Positions 6,741 to 14,470 of a stretch of DNA of 17,528 nt are shown piece after piece. Every line of letters starts with the position of its first letter. Position 1 is the first letter of the stretch. The stretch lies in assembly GCA_027858145.1 (NCBI GenBank), contig JAQIDF010000505.1, positions 1 to 17,528 on the forward strand. The letters run 5' to 3'. Under the pieces are notes generated by a model, which did no database searches, was not told the origin of the DNA, and worked only from the letters and a program-made list of their open reading frames with translations. Source of the stretch: Prolixibacteraceae bacterium (GTDB taxonomy: Bacteria; Bacteroidota; Bacteroidia; Bacteroidales; Prolixibacteraceae). The position numbers and the translations under genes were made by a program.

Positions 6741-8024
6741 TTAACTATTTTTCTCAGGAATACCTGTTTCAAAAGGGTTTTCGGGATCGGCGCTCCACTC
6801 GAACCATCCTCCATCGTAAACCGAAACATTGGGCCAGCCCATGAGCCATGCGTTAAACCAGGCTTCGCTGCCGCGCCAACCGGTGCCACAATAAAAGGCC
6901 AAATGTTTGTCGGGGGTTATTCCGTTGTTTATCCAGCTATTGGCAACTTCGTGAAACTCGCGGGTTGTATGATCAAAATTTCGATAGTTTTCCATGTGAT
7001 AGGCATCGCTGCCACAATCGGCAAAAACTGCTCCGGGTATTCGCCCTTTGGGTTCAATGTAATTGTAGCCGCTCACTTCGCCAATGTACTCGCGCCAACT
7101 GCGTACACAAACCAGTTCGGCCTTGGTTGAAGCTAATATCAGTTTGGCTTCAGGGGTATCGACAGCCAATTCAGGATGAACAGGAATTTGTTGTCCAAAT
7201 TCAGCAACAGTTTGTTTGGGTTCATCGGCATAAGAAATTTCATATCCTTCATCTTTCCACGATTGAAATCCGCCGTTCAACACCCTTACATCCTTTACCC
7301 CGGAATACAGCATGATAAATGCATTACGGATCGCTCCAATATCACCTGCGGCACTTCCCGGAAATTCATCGGCATTATCGGGGTCCATGTATTTCCCATA
7401 CATAATAACTGTGGTGTCGGCAGTAATGCCATGCGCTTCAAGGGCTTGTTTCAACTCTTCGGGCGAACGGCGGTTCCATGTTTCAGGAGCTTCCAACGCC
7501 AACGTATCCATGTCGATGGCTCCGGGAATATGACCACTCAGATAGGCATCGCGGTTGCGGTAATGGGCATGGACTATCACATATTTGTTGTTGTGATAAT
7601 GGTCTGGTTTTTCACCCGATATAAGTTGTTTGACCCAGCCTGCTGAAACAAGATTCTGGTAACGTTCGAGTTTTTGCATCGGAAGATTGGGGATGGCCGA
7701 CCATTCATCAACAAACCGATAGTAAACCGAAACATGGTTAAAGCCCGATTTTTCAAACATAACGGCAACCTTGTCGGTTTCTTTTTTCGTGTAGCTGTAA
7801 ATAACCAGATGATCATCGGGTTTCAACGCCCTGTGATCGACCATTTCAATCCAATCCATATAGTTTAGCCATTTTGCAGGCAGGCTTTTGGCGTTTTTAA
7901 TGTGCCCTCCGCGTACTTCGTTCTGAAGTTGCCAGCCATTGTAGGCATCGACCGTACGAACGTCAATTATTTTCATTGATTTACCTGAAAGGTTTATAAG
8001 TTCTTTTGTTGTTATTTCTTTCAT
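6741..8024 (-). CDS. eanB: Rhodanese-like sulfurtransferase, EanB-like (ergothioneine synthase)
   Basis: 427 residues made of repeated rhodanese-like domains, about 1-125, 130-265 and 290-427. The first two lack the catalytic Cys (YSYTKKE and MYGKYMD at the loop positions); the third has FYCGTGWRGSE with Cys379. In Chlorobium EanB, which transfers sulfur from polysulfide to C2 of hercynine, catalysis uses Cys412 with Tyr353, Tyr411 and Thr414 (recalled). Here Tyr378-Cys379-Gly-Thr381 reproduces Tyr411-Cys412-x-Thr414, and Tyr320 lies 59 residues before the Cys, exactly the Tyr353-Cys412 spacing. Direct linkage to a histidine methyltransferase supports the same reaction. A generic thiosulfate or 3-mercaptopyruvate sulfurtransferase is the alternative. 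It starts 17 nt after the CDGSH-glutamate-synthase fusion. Confidence 0.85.
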   Translation of the reverse strand: MKEITTKELINLSGKSMKIIDVRTVDAYNGWQLQNEVRGGHIKNAKSLPAKWLNYMDWIEMVDHRALKPDDHLVIYSYTKKETDKVAVMFEKSGFNHVSVYYRFVDEWSAIPNLPMQKLERYQNLVSAGWVKQLISGEKPDHYHNNKYVIVHAHYRNRDAYLSGHIPGAIDMDTLALEAPETWNRRSPEELKQALEAHGITADTTVIMYGKYMDPDNADEFPGSAAGDIGAIRNAFIMLYSGVKDVRVLNGGFQSWKDEGYEISYADEPKQTVAEFGQQIPVHPELAVDTPEAKLILASTKAELVCVRSWREYIGEVSGYNYIEPKGRIPGAVFADCGSDAYHMENYRNFDHTTREFHEVANSWINNGITPDKHLAFYCGTGWRGSEAWFNAWLMGWPNVSVYDGGWFEWSADPENPFETGIPEKNS

Positions 8025-8041
8025 TCTAAATTGTTTATTGT

Positions 8042-9871
8042 TTAAATGTGTTCAATGTCAGTAAACCTGCTCACCACTAAGCTGTCTGTAACTAAATCAT
8101 TAACCTGAAGGTTATGAACATCGTTCACACCATTGGTACGAGCAAATATTTTTAATTCGTTGTTTACTGCATTATAAAAATTCACAAAACCCTTCACCCC
8201 TTTTTCTGTATCGAAAAGTTGACGTAACTGTTCGTTTTGAGTGGCTATTCCAGCAGGGCAGGTACCCGTATGGCATACTCTTGCCTGAATGCAGCCAATT
8301 GAAATTAGCGAAGCGGTAGCCAATGCTACGGCATCGGCACCAAGTGCAAGCGCTTTTACGATGTCAGCACTATTCCTGAATCCACCAGTAATGCATAAAG
8401 TGACATTGCTGTTTACTTTATCGAGGTGTTTGCGAGCCCGGCGAATTACAAAAATGGGAGGTATGCCTACATTGTCCTTTAAAAATTTGGGTGAAGAACC
8501 AGTAGCACCACCACGGCAGTCGATCGTAATGAAATCGGGTTCTGCTTGTAAAGCAAAATCAATATCTTTTTCAATATTACCTGATGCGAACTTAATACCC
8601 ACAGGTTTGCCATTGGTAATTTCACGAATGTGTGCAACCTTTTGTTTGAGATCATCAATTGTATTTAAGCCCGAAAGCCTTCCCGGTGAAATGGAGTCTT
8701 CGCCTTTTTTCAGCCCTCGTATTCGGGCAATTTCTTCAGTTACTTTATGACCGGGCAAATGCCCTCCCAATCCGGGTTTTACACCTTGCCCTATTTTTAT
8801 CTCAACGGCATCGGCTTGTTTTATTGATTCATCGTTATGCGAAAAAGCGGCTGTACCCAGTTCGTAAATATATTTACCTGCAGCTTTTCGTTCATCGGGG
8901 AGTAAACCGCCTTCACCTGAACAAGTGGCCGTTCCAACTAACGCCGAACCTTTAGCCAATGCTATTTTTGCCTCTCGCGAAAGGGCGCCAAACGACATGT
9001 GTGATACATAAAATGGCATTTCCAACGCTAAGGGATGTCTGGCTGTTTTGCCTATAATGGTACCAGTTTTTATCGGAATATCTTCGTTAAGTGGCATTTT
9101 GTGAAGCTGGGCTCCTTTGAAAACCAGCGCATCCAACGTTGGGAATTCTTTTAGTGTTGACATGGCTGAGTTTTCGCTCGTTCCTGTTTGTGCAAGCTTT
9201 TGAATTTCGGCTACCTTTTCGTTTTTATTAAAGTTCATTGGCGTAATTTCACCCAAATCGGAAAAGTTAGTGTACCAATGTTGCCCATCGCAAAAAGGTT
9301 TATTTTTTGATTTTCCACATCGGCAAAGCGCATAATGTTCAGTCGATTCGGGGTGGTCGTTATCGTTGAATTGGATAGAACCCTTAACGTAATATGAGCC
9401 ATCTTTGGTAACTACTATTTCGGGATGCATGGAAAACTTGTCATATTTCACACCATCAATAGAATAGCTCAGCGCTCCGGATGGACATTTTTTAATGGTT
9501 TCAATGATTTTTTCAACCGTTTCAGCATTTGGATTAATCCATGGTTCAACACCCATTTGAAATACTTTGGGCAATCCATTTGTGCAATTACCAATATGAG
9601 CACATATACCCCGGTTATCGTGAATGGTTATGGTTTTACCAACATACGAATCAACAACTCGTGGTTGCCGTCCTTCCAGTTTTTCATCTTTCCAACCAAT
9701 TTTACCATGTGTGCCATCGCAGAAGGGTTTGCTTTTGCTTTGTCCACACCGGCACAATGCTACTGTACGGTTACTTAACTCGTGAACAAGTTCGTTGTCT
9801 GCCGTAATTCTTTCAATGCCTTTTACGACCAAAGGTCCGTTTGGTGATGTACTGATTTTGGATTCCTGCAT
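8042..9871 (-). CDS. CDGSH-ferredoxin-CDGSH-glutamate synthase-like FMN/Fe-S fusion protein
   Basis: 609 residues with four modules. Residues 38-55 hold a CDGSH [2Fe-2S] site (CRCGQSKSKPFCDGTH; Cys40, Cys42, Cys51, His55). Residues 75-140 form a divergent ferredoxin of the Fer4_19 type (Cys90, Cys96, Cys129). Residues 181-198 repeat the CDGSH site (Cys183, Cys185, Cys194, His198). From about 243 on there is the FMN-binding synthase domain of glutamate synthase, with GEGGLLPDER, IKIGQGVKPGLGG, DCRGGATGSSP and the CX5CX4C 3Fe-4S site (Cys527, Cys533, Cys538, in CHTGTCPAGIATQ). There is no amidotransferase domain, so it is not a complete GltB. It probably passes electrons through its Fe-S sites to FMN; the substrate is unknown. 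Immediate linkage to the ergothioneine pair suggests a sulfur- or redox-related job. Confidence 0.88.
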   Translation of the reverse strand: MQESKISTSPNGPLVVKGIERITADNELVHELSNRTVALCRCGQSKSKPFCDGTHGKIGWKDEKLEGRQPRVVDSYVGKTITIHDNRGICAHIGNCTNGLPKVFQMGVEPWINPNAETVEKIIETIKKCPSGALSYSIDGVKYDKFSMHPEIVVTKDGSYYVKGSIQFNDNDHPESTEHYALCRCGKSKNKPFCDGQHWYTNFSDLGEITPMNFNKNEKVAEIQKLAQTGTSENSAMSTLKEFPTLDALVFKGAQLHKMPLNEDIPIKTGTIIGKTARHPLALEMPFYVSHMSFGALSREAKIALAKGSALVGTATCSGEGGLLPDERKAAGKYIYELGTAAFSHNDESIKQADAVEIKIGQGVKPGLGGHLPGHKVTEEIARIRGLKKGEDSISPGRLSGLNTIDDLKQKVAHIREITNGKPVGIKFASGNIEKDIDFALQAEPDFITIDCRGGATGSSPKFLKDNVGIPPIFVIRRARKHLDKVNSNVTLCITGGFRNSADIVKALALGADAVALATASLISIGCIQARVCHTGTCPAGIATQNEQLRQLFDTEKGVKGFVNFYNAVNNELKIFARTNGVNDVHNLQVNDLVTDSLVVSRFTDIEHI

Positions 9872-9926
9872 ATTTTTCTGATTGTTCGTTTTTGAATCTT
9901 GCTGAATGAGAAGTTCGTATTTTGGC

Positions 9927-10208
9927 TTATGGTTTTACCTCTACACCTTTCCAAAAGGCCACACGGCCTTTGATACTGCTGGCTAAACCCGAAGGAGTTG
10001 GGTAATACCATACTGCATCGTGATTGGTTTTCCCATCGATTTCCAAGTCGTAATACAATGCCGTACCTTTCCAATGGCAAACGGTATGGGTTTCACTATC
10101 TTTCAAATACACTTTATTCACTGATTCAAAAGGGAAATAAGCGTTCCCTTCCACATTCACAATGTCATTGCTCTCGGCAATAACTTTATCGTTCCAAATT
10201 GCTTTCAT
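9927..10208 (-). CDS. DUF427 family protein
   Basis: 93 residues, a complete single DUF427 domain. Family signatures are KAIWNDKVIAES at the N-terminus, EGNAYFPFESVN, THTVCHWKGTALYY, DAVWYYPTPS and KGRVAFWKGVEV at the end. These small cytoplasmic proteins have no settled biochemical function. It sits 81 nt past the exported peroxiredoxin and 55 nt before the CDGSH fusion; neither gap shows an ECF-type element or a convincing hairpin, so it may belong to the long transcript from promoter copy D. Confidence 0.9.
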   Translation of the reverse strand: MKAIWNDKVIAESNDIVNVEGNAYFPFESVNKVYLKDSETHTVCHWKGTALYYDLEIDGKTNHDAVWYYPTPSGLASSIKGRVAFWKGVEVKP

Positions 10209-10289
10209 TTCAGTATTTATTAAGTTGATTAATAACTATTTGATCTGATGTTATTTTTACTGAGCCTTTAATTTAAGAAAATAATCTGA

Positions 10290-10895
10290 TTAAGGAAGGT
10301 TATTTATAATCTCATGAACTGTTGACCGTTTCTTGTAGTCGGGATTGAACTGCCGCCAAACGATTTTGCCATCTTTCCCAATAATGTACGTTGCGGGTAT
10401 GGGCAATTGCTGGCTATCGTCGGAATGCGACTCTTTCAACTTTGCATTGAGCATGGTGTTGTACATGAAAATTTGTTTGTCGTCGGGCGTGAAAGTGACA
10501 TTGTAGGCATTCTCAATTTTGTAACCTTCGTCGTAAAGCAAGGTAAATTTGGCCCCGGTTTTTTCTGCCATCTTATCGAGGTATTCCGGTTTTTCGGGCG
10601 AAACAGCAATTACGTTTGCCCCTTTGTCGGTGATGAATGGAAGGCTATCCTGAATTTGGCTCAAATGGCGGTTACAAATCGGGCACCACTGTCCGCGATA
10701 AAAGATGAGCACTACCGGTCCAGTTTCTAATGCTTTTTGCAAATCGAAGGGCTGATTGTCTGAATCAACAGCTTTGAAAAGTGGTGCTACTGTTCCAACT
10801 TGTAAGCCTTTGGCATCTTCAGCTCCACGTTTATCCTGTGCAAACGAATGGGTTAATGTAACGGCCATGATTAGAATTATTATTAGATATTTCAT
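10290..10895 (-). CDS. Exported peroxiredoxin-like redoxin (AhpC/TSA)
   Basis: 201 residues with a signal peptide (hydrophobic 3-16, likely cleavage after SFA near residue 19). The mature protein has VGTVAPLFKAVDSDNQPFDL, IFYRGQWCPICNRHL (Cys71, Cys74) and IPATYIIGKDGKIVWRQFNPDYKKR, the pattern of PrxQ-like or redoxin-family thiol peroxidases acting outside the cytoplasm. WCPIC gives two redox cysteines. It lies 5 nt after the LysE gene, so the two are cotranscribed. It would detoxify peroxides or relay electrons with the exported thioredoxins of the same cluster. Confidence 0.85.
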   Translation of the reverse strand: MKYLIIILIMAVTLTHSFAQDKRGAEDAKGLQVGTVAPLFKAVDSDNQPFDLQKALETGPVVLIFYRGQWCPICNRHLSQIQDSLPFITDKGANVIAVSPEKPEYLDKMAEKTGAKFTLLYDEGYKIENAYNVTFTPDDKQIFMYNTMLNAKLKESHSDDSQQLPIPATYIIGKDGKIVWRQFNPDYKKRSTVHEIINNLP

Positions 10896-10900
10896 TTCTA

Positions 10901-11509
10901 TTAGATTTTAATGATTTGAATGAAGGCTACTACCATAAGTACGCCTCCAATAATTTGGTTCATGTGACGCGAAAGTTTGTTTTCGGGATTGTTGATGCGT
11001 TCACCCAATTTTTTGTACAACCACAAAACCGCCATTTTACCCGGCCAAATACCGGCAACGATGAACCATGAATTTTCGTATCCAAATTTGGTAAGGTAAA
11101 GCGATAAGGTAACGGCCATGGCAACAACCCAGTAGATCAATACCTGCACGCTTGCAAGGTTTAAAATGATTCCTTTTAAAACGCTGCTACCGTTCACTTT
11201 TCGCTGCATTACCTTACCCTCTTTTTTTAACAAGAAGAAAATGGCGGTTAAAACGATTAATGCAATAGCAGAGAATTTTACTATTGGATTGTTGGAAATA
11301 AAATTCATCATTATTTTTCCTGATAAAAATGCAATAATGCCATACGCCACTTCAACCAACGAAGCCCCTTGTGCTACCAGCATGGCTTGCTTGGGGCGAT
11401 TATTGATCGATTCGTTCAAAACCGAAAGATTGACCAATCCAAAGGGCAAAGCTCCAATTGCAGTAACAATGAACCCAATGACAAAATAGATGAGGTAATT
11501 GCTGATCAT
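10901..11509 (-). CDS. LysE/RhtB-type amino-acid exporter family protein
   Basis: 202 residues with about six membrane helices and an N-terminal VIGFIVTAIGALPFGLVNLSVL, which corresponds to the Gly/Pro-rich first-helix signature of LysE-type exporters. The long second helix pair is followed by a Lys/Arg-rich loop (about 94-105, LLKKEGKVMQRK) before the second half, usual for the fold. Members export amino acids and related small metabolites. It sits 5 nt after the DUF4833 gene and 5 nt before the exported peroxiredoxin. Given the cluster, export of a thiol or histidine derivative such as ergothioneine is an attractive but untested idea. Confidence 0.8.
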   Translation of the reverse strand: MISNYLIYFVIGFIVTAIGALPFGLVNLSVLNESINNRPKQAMLVAQGASLVEVAYGIIAFLSGKIMMNFISNNPIVKFSAIALIVLTAIFFLLKKEGKVMQRKVNGSSVLKGIILNLASVQVLIYWVVAMAVTLSLYLTKFGYENSWFIVAGIWPGKMAVLWLYKKLGERINNPENKLSRHMNQIIGGVLMVVAFIQIIKI

Positions 11510-11514
11510 GGTAC

Positions 11515-12042
11515 TTATGGTTTAATAATTTCTATGGTGCAGTTTCCGGTATTTGGGTCGATACCATAAAGCTCAACCTGCGAAATTTGTGGAAGCATAA
11601 ATGTACCTCCGCTGATATTTATAAAAATCCGTTCTACAATGATTTCTTGGTTGTTCGATGTGGTAAAAACCTGATAACTATTGTTATGGTTCCTCATTAC
11701 AAACGAGCGGTTCGGGTACGATACAAATTGAAATTTCACTTCGTTAGCTTTGTTTTTCAGCACTTTTATCCCATAAGCCAAATGCCTTTGAATCCAGGTG
11801 AGTGGTTCTGTTCTGTTTTGGGCTGTTTTTTTCAGCCAGAAAACATTAACAGGAGATTTTATATCTGGCGTGCCGTTCGCATTGAAATTGGCAGTGTACC
11901 ATATTTCATTGGCATCGCGATTACGGCCTATTCTGAACAAGGGGGCTTTTTCATCCGAACTGTTTGAACTTGCCCAAACACCTAATGCGATATCGAACAC
12001 GAAGCAAAGTATCAAAGCCACTGTTTTTAAATGTTTGTTCAT
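11515..12042 (-). CDS. DUF4833-like exported protein
   Basis: 175 residues with an N-terminal signal sequence (hydrophobic 7-23, likely cleavage near VWA-S). The mature part begins PLFRIGRNRDANEIWYT and continues NVFWLKK, which I recognise as DUF4833, a beta-rich domain of unknown function in Bacteroidota. No catalytic motif is visible. It is spaced 5 nt from the LysE gene downstream and 35 nt from the thioredoxin gene upstream, consistent with one transcript. Confidence 0.65.
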   Translation of the reverse strand: MNKHLKTVALILCFVFDIALGVWASSNSSDEKAPLFRIGRNRDANEIWYTANFNANGTPDIKSPVNVFWLKKTAQNRTEPLTWIQRHLAYGIKVLKNKANEVKFQFVSYPNRSFVMRNHNNSYQVFTTSNNQEIIVERIFINISGGTFMLPQISQVELYGIDPNTGNCTIEIIKP

Positions 12043-12077
12043 TGCCGTAGTTTTACGATGTTAATGATTACTGAAAA

Positions 12078-12512
12078 CTATTTCACCGATTGCCCCAACT
12101 CTAAGAATTTCTTAGGATTATGGTAACCCATGGTCTTTTTTACCACTTTGCCATCACCATTAATGAAGAGTAGTGTTGGATAAGCTGTTACCTGATAATT
12201 CCGGGCTAAAGAGATTCCCTCTCCTTTTTCACCATCGAGCGCCACATTAATGAAACGGCTGTTGTATAAACTGCCAACCTCAGCATTTGGAAAGGTGTTT
12301 GCCTTTAGCATTTTACAAGGTGGGCACCAACTGGCCGAGATGTCGAGAAAAATTAGTTTGTTCTCTTTTTTTGCTAACACAAGGGCTTCGTTCCATGTTC
12401 CCTGATGAAAGCTGATGCCTTTGGCTTCTTCTTTCTCGGCTGCATTCACTTTGAGTGAGACTGCGAAAATAAAGATGAGAAGCCCTGTTGCTATTTTTTT
12501 AAATTTGTTCAT
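12078..12512 (-). CDS. Exported thioredoxin-family protein
   Basis: 144 residues with a signal peptide (hydrophobic 9-20, likely cleavage after VNA). The domain is of the Thioredoxin_7/DsbD-gamma kind: WNEALVLAKKENKLIFLDISASWCPPCKMLK with Cys63 and Cys66, and the cis-proline motif AYPTLLFI. It would act as a periplasmic dithiol reductant or oxidant. It lies between YceI (31 nt upstream) and DUF4833, and is one of three exported thioredoxin-fold redox proteins here. Confidence 0.9.
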   Translation of the reverse strand: MNKFKKIATGLLIFIFAVSLKVNAAEKEEAKGISFHQGTWNEALVLAKKENKLIFLDISASWCPPCKMLKANTFPNAEVGSLYNSRFINVALDGEKGEGISLARNYQVTAYPTLLFINGDGKVVKKTMGYHNPKKFLELGQSVK

Positions 12513-12543
12513 TATATTCTATTTTTTAGGATTATTAAATTTT

Positions 12544-13119
12544 CTATTCTTGTTGATATTCGGAATGAACGGTAACTTCAACGGTCTTAGCGATGTTCGA
12601 CGATGGCTTTCCTTTTACGAAAGTAATTCCGTAATCGGCCAGCGCAATGTTGAATTTGCTTGTAACGGTAACCGTATTTCCTTTTACTGTAACCGTTCCC
12701 GTTTCGTTTATCGGGTTTGTTTTTCCTTTAATGGTCAGATCGCCTGATACTTTGGCTGTATAAACACCATCTTTCGAGAAATCAATTTCAGAAATATTGG
12801 TAATTTTCCCTTTAAGTTTAGCCTTTGGAAATGCTTTAGTGTCGAGAAATTTATCGCTGTTGAAGTGTTTTTGCATCAACGCTTTTTCAAATTCGAAACT
12901 TTGCATGGGCACTGAAAAAACACCTTCACCCGTTTCGGTATTCAAAACACTGACCGAAGCGTAATTGTTGGCCTCGATATTTTCGGCCGGAGTGGTCGAG
13001 AAGAACTTGATGTGCGTTTTGGTGGTTTTCAATTTTCCGGTTGCCTGTGCAAACGTTGTTGTGGCCACACTTAGGAGTATAATACTCAGGATTAAGCTAA
13101 TTCGTTTCATTTTATTCAT
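12544..13119 (-). CDS. YceI family lipid/quinone-binding protein
   Basis: 191 residues with a signal peptide (hydrophobic 8-22, cleavage near TFA-Q). The mature chain has YceI features: THIKFFSTTPAENIEANN, VPMQSFEFEKALMQKHFNSDKFLDT, PKAKLKGKI and GDLTIKGKTNPI. YceI proteins are lipocalin-like barrels binding polyprenyl lipids or quinones outside the cytoplasmic membrane, often stress-induced. It follows the OB-fold protein by 35 nt, a pairing I have seen repeatedly in Bacteroidota, and precedes a thioredoxin. Confidence 0.9.
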   Translation of the reverse strand: MNKMKRISLILSIILLSVATTTFAQATGKLKTTKTHIKFFSTTPAENIEANNYASVSVLNTETGEGVFSVPMQSFEFEKALMQKHFNSDKFLDTKAFPKAKLKGKITNISEIDFSKDGVYTAKVSGDLTIKGKTNPINETGTVTVKGNTVTVTSKFNIALADYGITFVKGKPSSNIAKTVEVTVHSEYQQE

Positions 13120-13154
13120 TTTAAATTGTTATTACTTGTTTTTGTTTTCTTGTT

Positions 13155-13619
13155 TTAATTCACCAGGGTGCAATTGTTGAGGACAACATCTTGATAAAGT
13201 TCCATATCGGTATCGTAGGATGCCCCGGCATTGATTTCGCCTTTTGCTGTTACGGTTGTTCCCAAAGAAGGTACGTTAACCTCACCGTTGAACGTGCAGC
13301 TAACGCCTGCCTTGTCGTTTTCACCTTTCAATATGATTACTTTTTTGCCAGCGTAATTTTCGGAGATTTTGTTGACGGTACCAGTTACTTCCATAATTTT
13401 GGAATCTCCATCGGATGCCAGGTATTTTTCATTGGCAGCCCCTGCATTTTCAAGATATTCGGCAACCAAGGCCGTAGCCGTTAACTGGTAATCGGTTTTG
13501 GCCGATTGCACATTGCGGTGTGGCATGTTGAACATGTAGAAGCCTATTGCCCCGGTAATTATAATTCCTGCTACTACTACTACTATTATGCCTGCGCTAA
13601 TTAGTTTTTTTCGTTTCAT
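13155..13619 (-). CDS. tRNA_anti-like OB-fold protein with N-terminal membrane anchor
   Basis: 154 residues. Residues 8-31 form one hydrophobic anchor after a KRKK start. The rest has the pattern of the tRNA_anti-like OB-fold family (MEVTGTVNKISENYAGKKVIILKGE, VSCTFNG, VTAKGEINAGASYDTDMELYQDVVLNNC). Despite the name, these exported domains are not known to bind tRNA. It is the first gene after ECF-type promoter copy D (29 nt from the ATG) and heads the long run through YceI, thioredoxin, DUF4833, LysE and beyond. Confidence 0.75.
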   Translation of the reverse strand: MKRKKLISAGIIVVVVAGIIITGAIGFYMFNMPHRNVQSAKTDYQLTATALVAEYLENAGAANEKYLASDGDSKIMEVTGTVNKISENYAGKKVIILKGENDKAGVSCTFNGEVNVPSLGTTVTAKGEINAGASYDTDMELYQDVVLNNCTLVN

Positions 13620-13648
13620 TTTCGTTTTATTTTTTATTTATACCCAAA

Positions 13649-13675
13649 CAGTCGGAAAAAAAGAGAAACCTGACA
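13649..13675 (-). promoter_or_regulatory. ECF-type promoter, copy D
   Basis: Minus strand: TGTCAGG, 14 nt, CGACTG, ending 29 nt before the ATG at 13619. It lies in the gap after the rhodanese-thioredoxin stop. The -10 block has CGAC instead of CGTC, as does copy E. It could drive the long run down to the ergothioneine genes. Confidence 0.7.
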
Positions 13676-13683
13676 AAAAGAAT

Positions 13684-14397
13684 TTAAAGTTTTTTGAATT
13701 CCGATATTAGAAGTTCTTCTGTGACTAATCCATTATGATTGAAAACCATGCGACCATCTTTGTAAATAACCAAATTAGGCACAGTTGACAACTTCAGCTC
13801 TTTCAACAGCTTTTTGCTGGCATCGGCATTTATTTTTACAATGGTAATCCGATCTTTATATTCTGTTTTCAGACTGTCGATCATGGGCATCATTTGGCAG
13901 CAGGGGCCACACCAAGGCGCATAAAAGTCGATGAATACTGGTTTATCTGATTGAATGAGTGCATAGTACTCATCGGGTTCCATCTTGTTTTCGACATCTT
14001 GTTTTGCACCTGGCTCAACCACAACAGGCAAATTATTCAGGTTCCAGTCCATGATTCCCTGTTCGAGGTTATACATCTGTTTGTAACCATTTTCGGCCAA
14101 TATTCCGGTAGCCCGTTTGCTTCGATACCCTGTGTTGCAATAGAGGAATATCGGCTGGTCAGTGGGCAACAATAACAGTTTCTGTCTGAAATTGAGCGCG
14201 TAGTAATTCAATTGCCCCGCCCCTTCGATATGGCCACTGGCAAATTCACCCTTTGTTCGCACGTCGAGCAATGTGCCTTTTTTTGAAGATACGATCTTTT
14301 GAAACTCCACCGCGTTGATTTGGTTTACTTGTTGTGCCTTTGCGGTGAAAGAAATTAAAGCTAGTAGCGACGAGATGATTAAGTAGTTCCTGTTCAT
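13684..14397 (-). CDS. Exported rhodanese-thioredoxin fusion protein
   Basis: 237 residues. A signal peptide (hydrophobic 6-18, cleavage after AKA) leads into a rhodanese domain (about 28-125: LLDVRTKGEFASGHIEGA, active loop YCNTGYRS with Cys87). A thioredoxin domain follows (about 137-237: FIDFYAPWCGPCCQMM with Cys163 and Cys166, and STVPNLVI). The fusion would couple sulfane-sulfur transfer to thiol reduction in the periplasm. An extra Cys167 directly follows the CGPC site. It has its own ECF-type element (copy E) 23 nt before the ATG and another (copy D) after its stop, so it may be a single-gene unit. Confidence 0.92.
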   Translation of the reverse strand: MNRNYLIISSLLALISFTAKAQQVNQINAVEFQKIVSSKKGTLLDVRTKGEFASGHIEGAGQLNYYALNFRQKLLLLPTDQPIFLYCNTGYRSKRATGILAENGYKQMYNLEQGIMDWNLNNLPVVVEPGAKQDVENKMEPDEYYALIQSDKPVFIDFYAPWCGPCCQMMPMIDSLKTEYKDRITIVKINADASKKLLKELKLSTVPNLVIYKDGRMVFNHNGLVTEELLISEFKKL

Positions 14398-14420
14398 TAT
14401 TCTGGATTCTTATGAACAGA

Positions 14421-14448
14421 TAGTCGGAGAATAATTGAATTCCTGACA
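14421..14448 (-). promoter_or_regulatory. ECF-type promoter, copy E
   Basis: Minus strand: TGTCAGG, 15 nt, CGACTA, ending 23 nt before the rhodanese-thioredoxin ATG at 14397. A run of T precedes the TGTCAGG box. It lies in the gap after the epimerase stop at 14471. Confidence 0.75.
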
Positions 14449-14470
14449 AAAAAAAGAATTGCGATCTTCG

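Noticed and set aside
6741..8024. Plain thiosulfate or 3-mercaptopyruvate sulfurtransferase
   Set aside because: The multi-domain length, YCGT loop with Tyr320 at the EanB spacing, and coupling to a histidine methyltransferase favour EanB, though assay is lacking.
10209..10289. Possible promoter or terminator between DUF427 and the exported peroxiredoxin
   Set aside because: A/T-rich gap with only weak imperfect repeats; no TGTCAGG/CG(T/A)C element and no stable hairpin seen.
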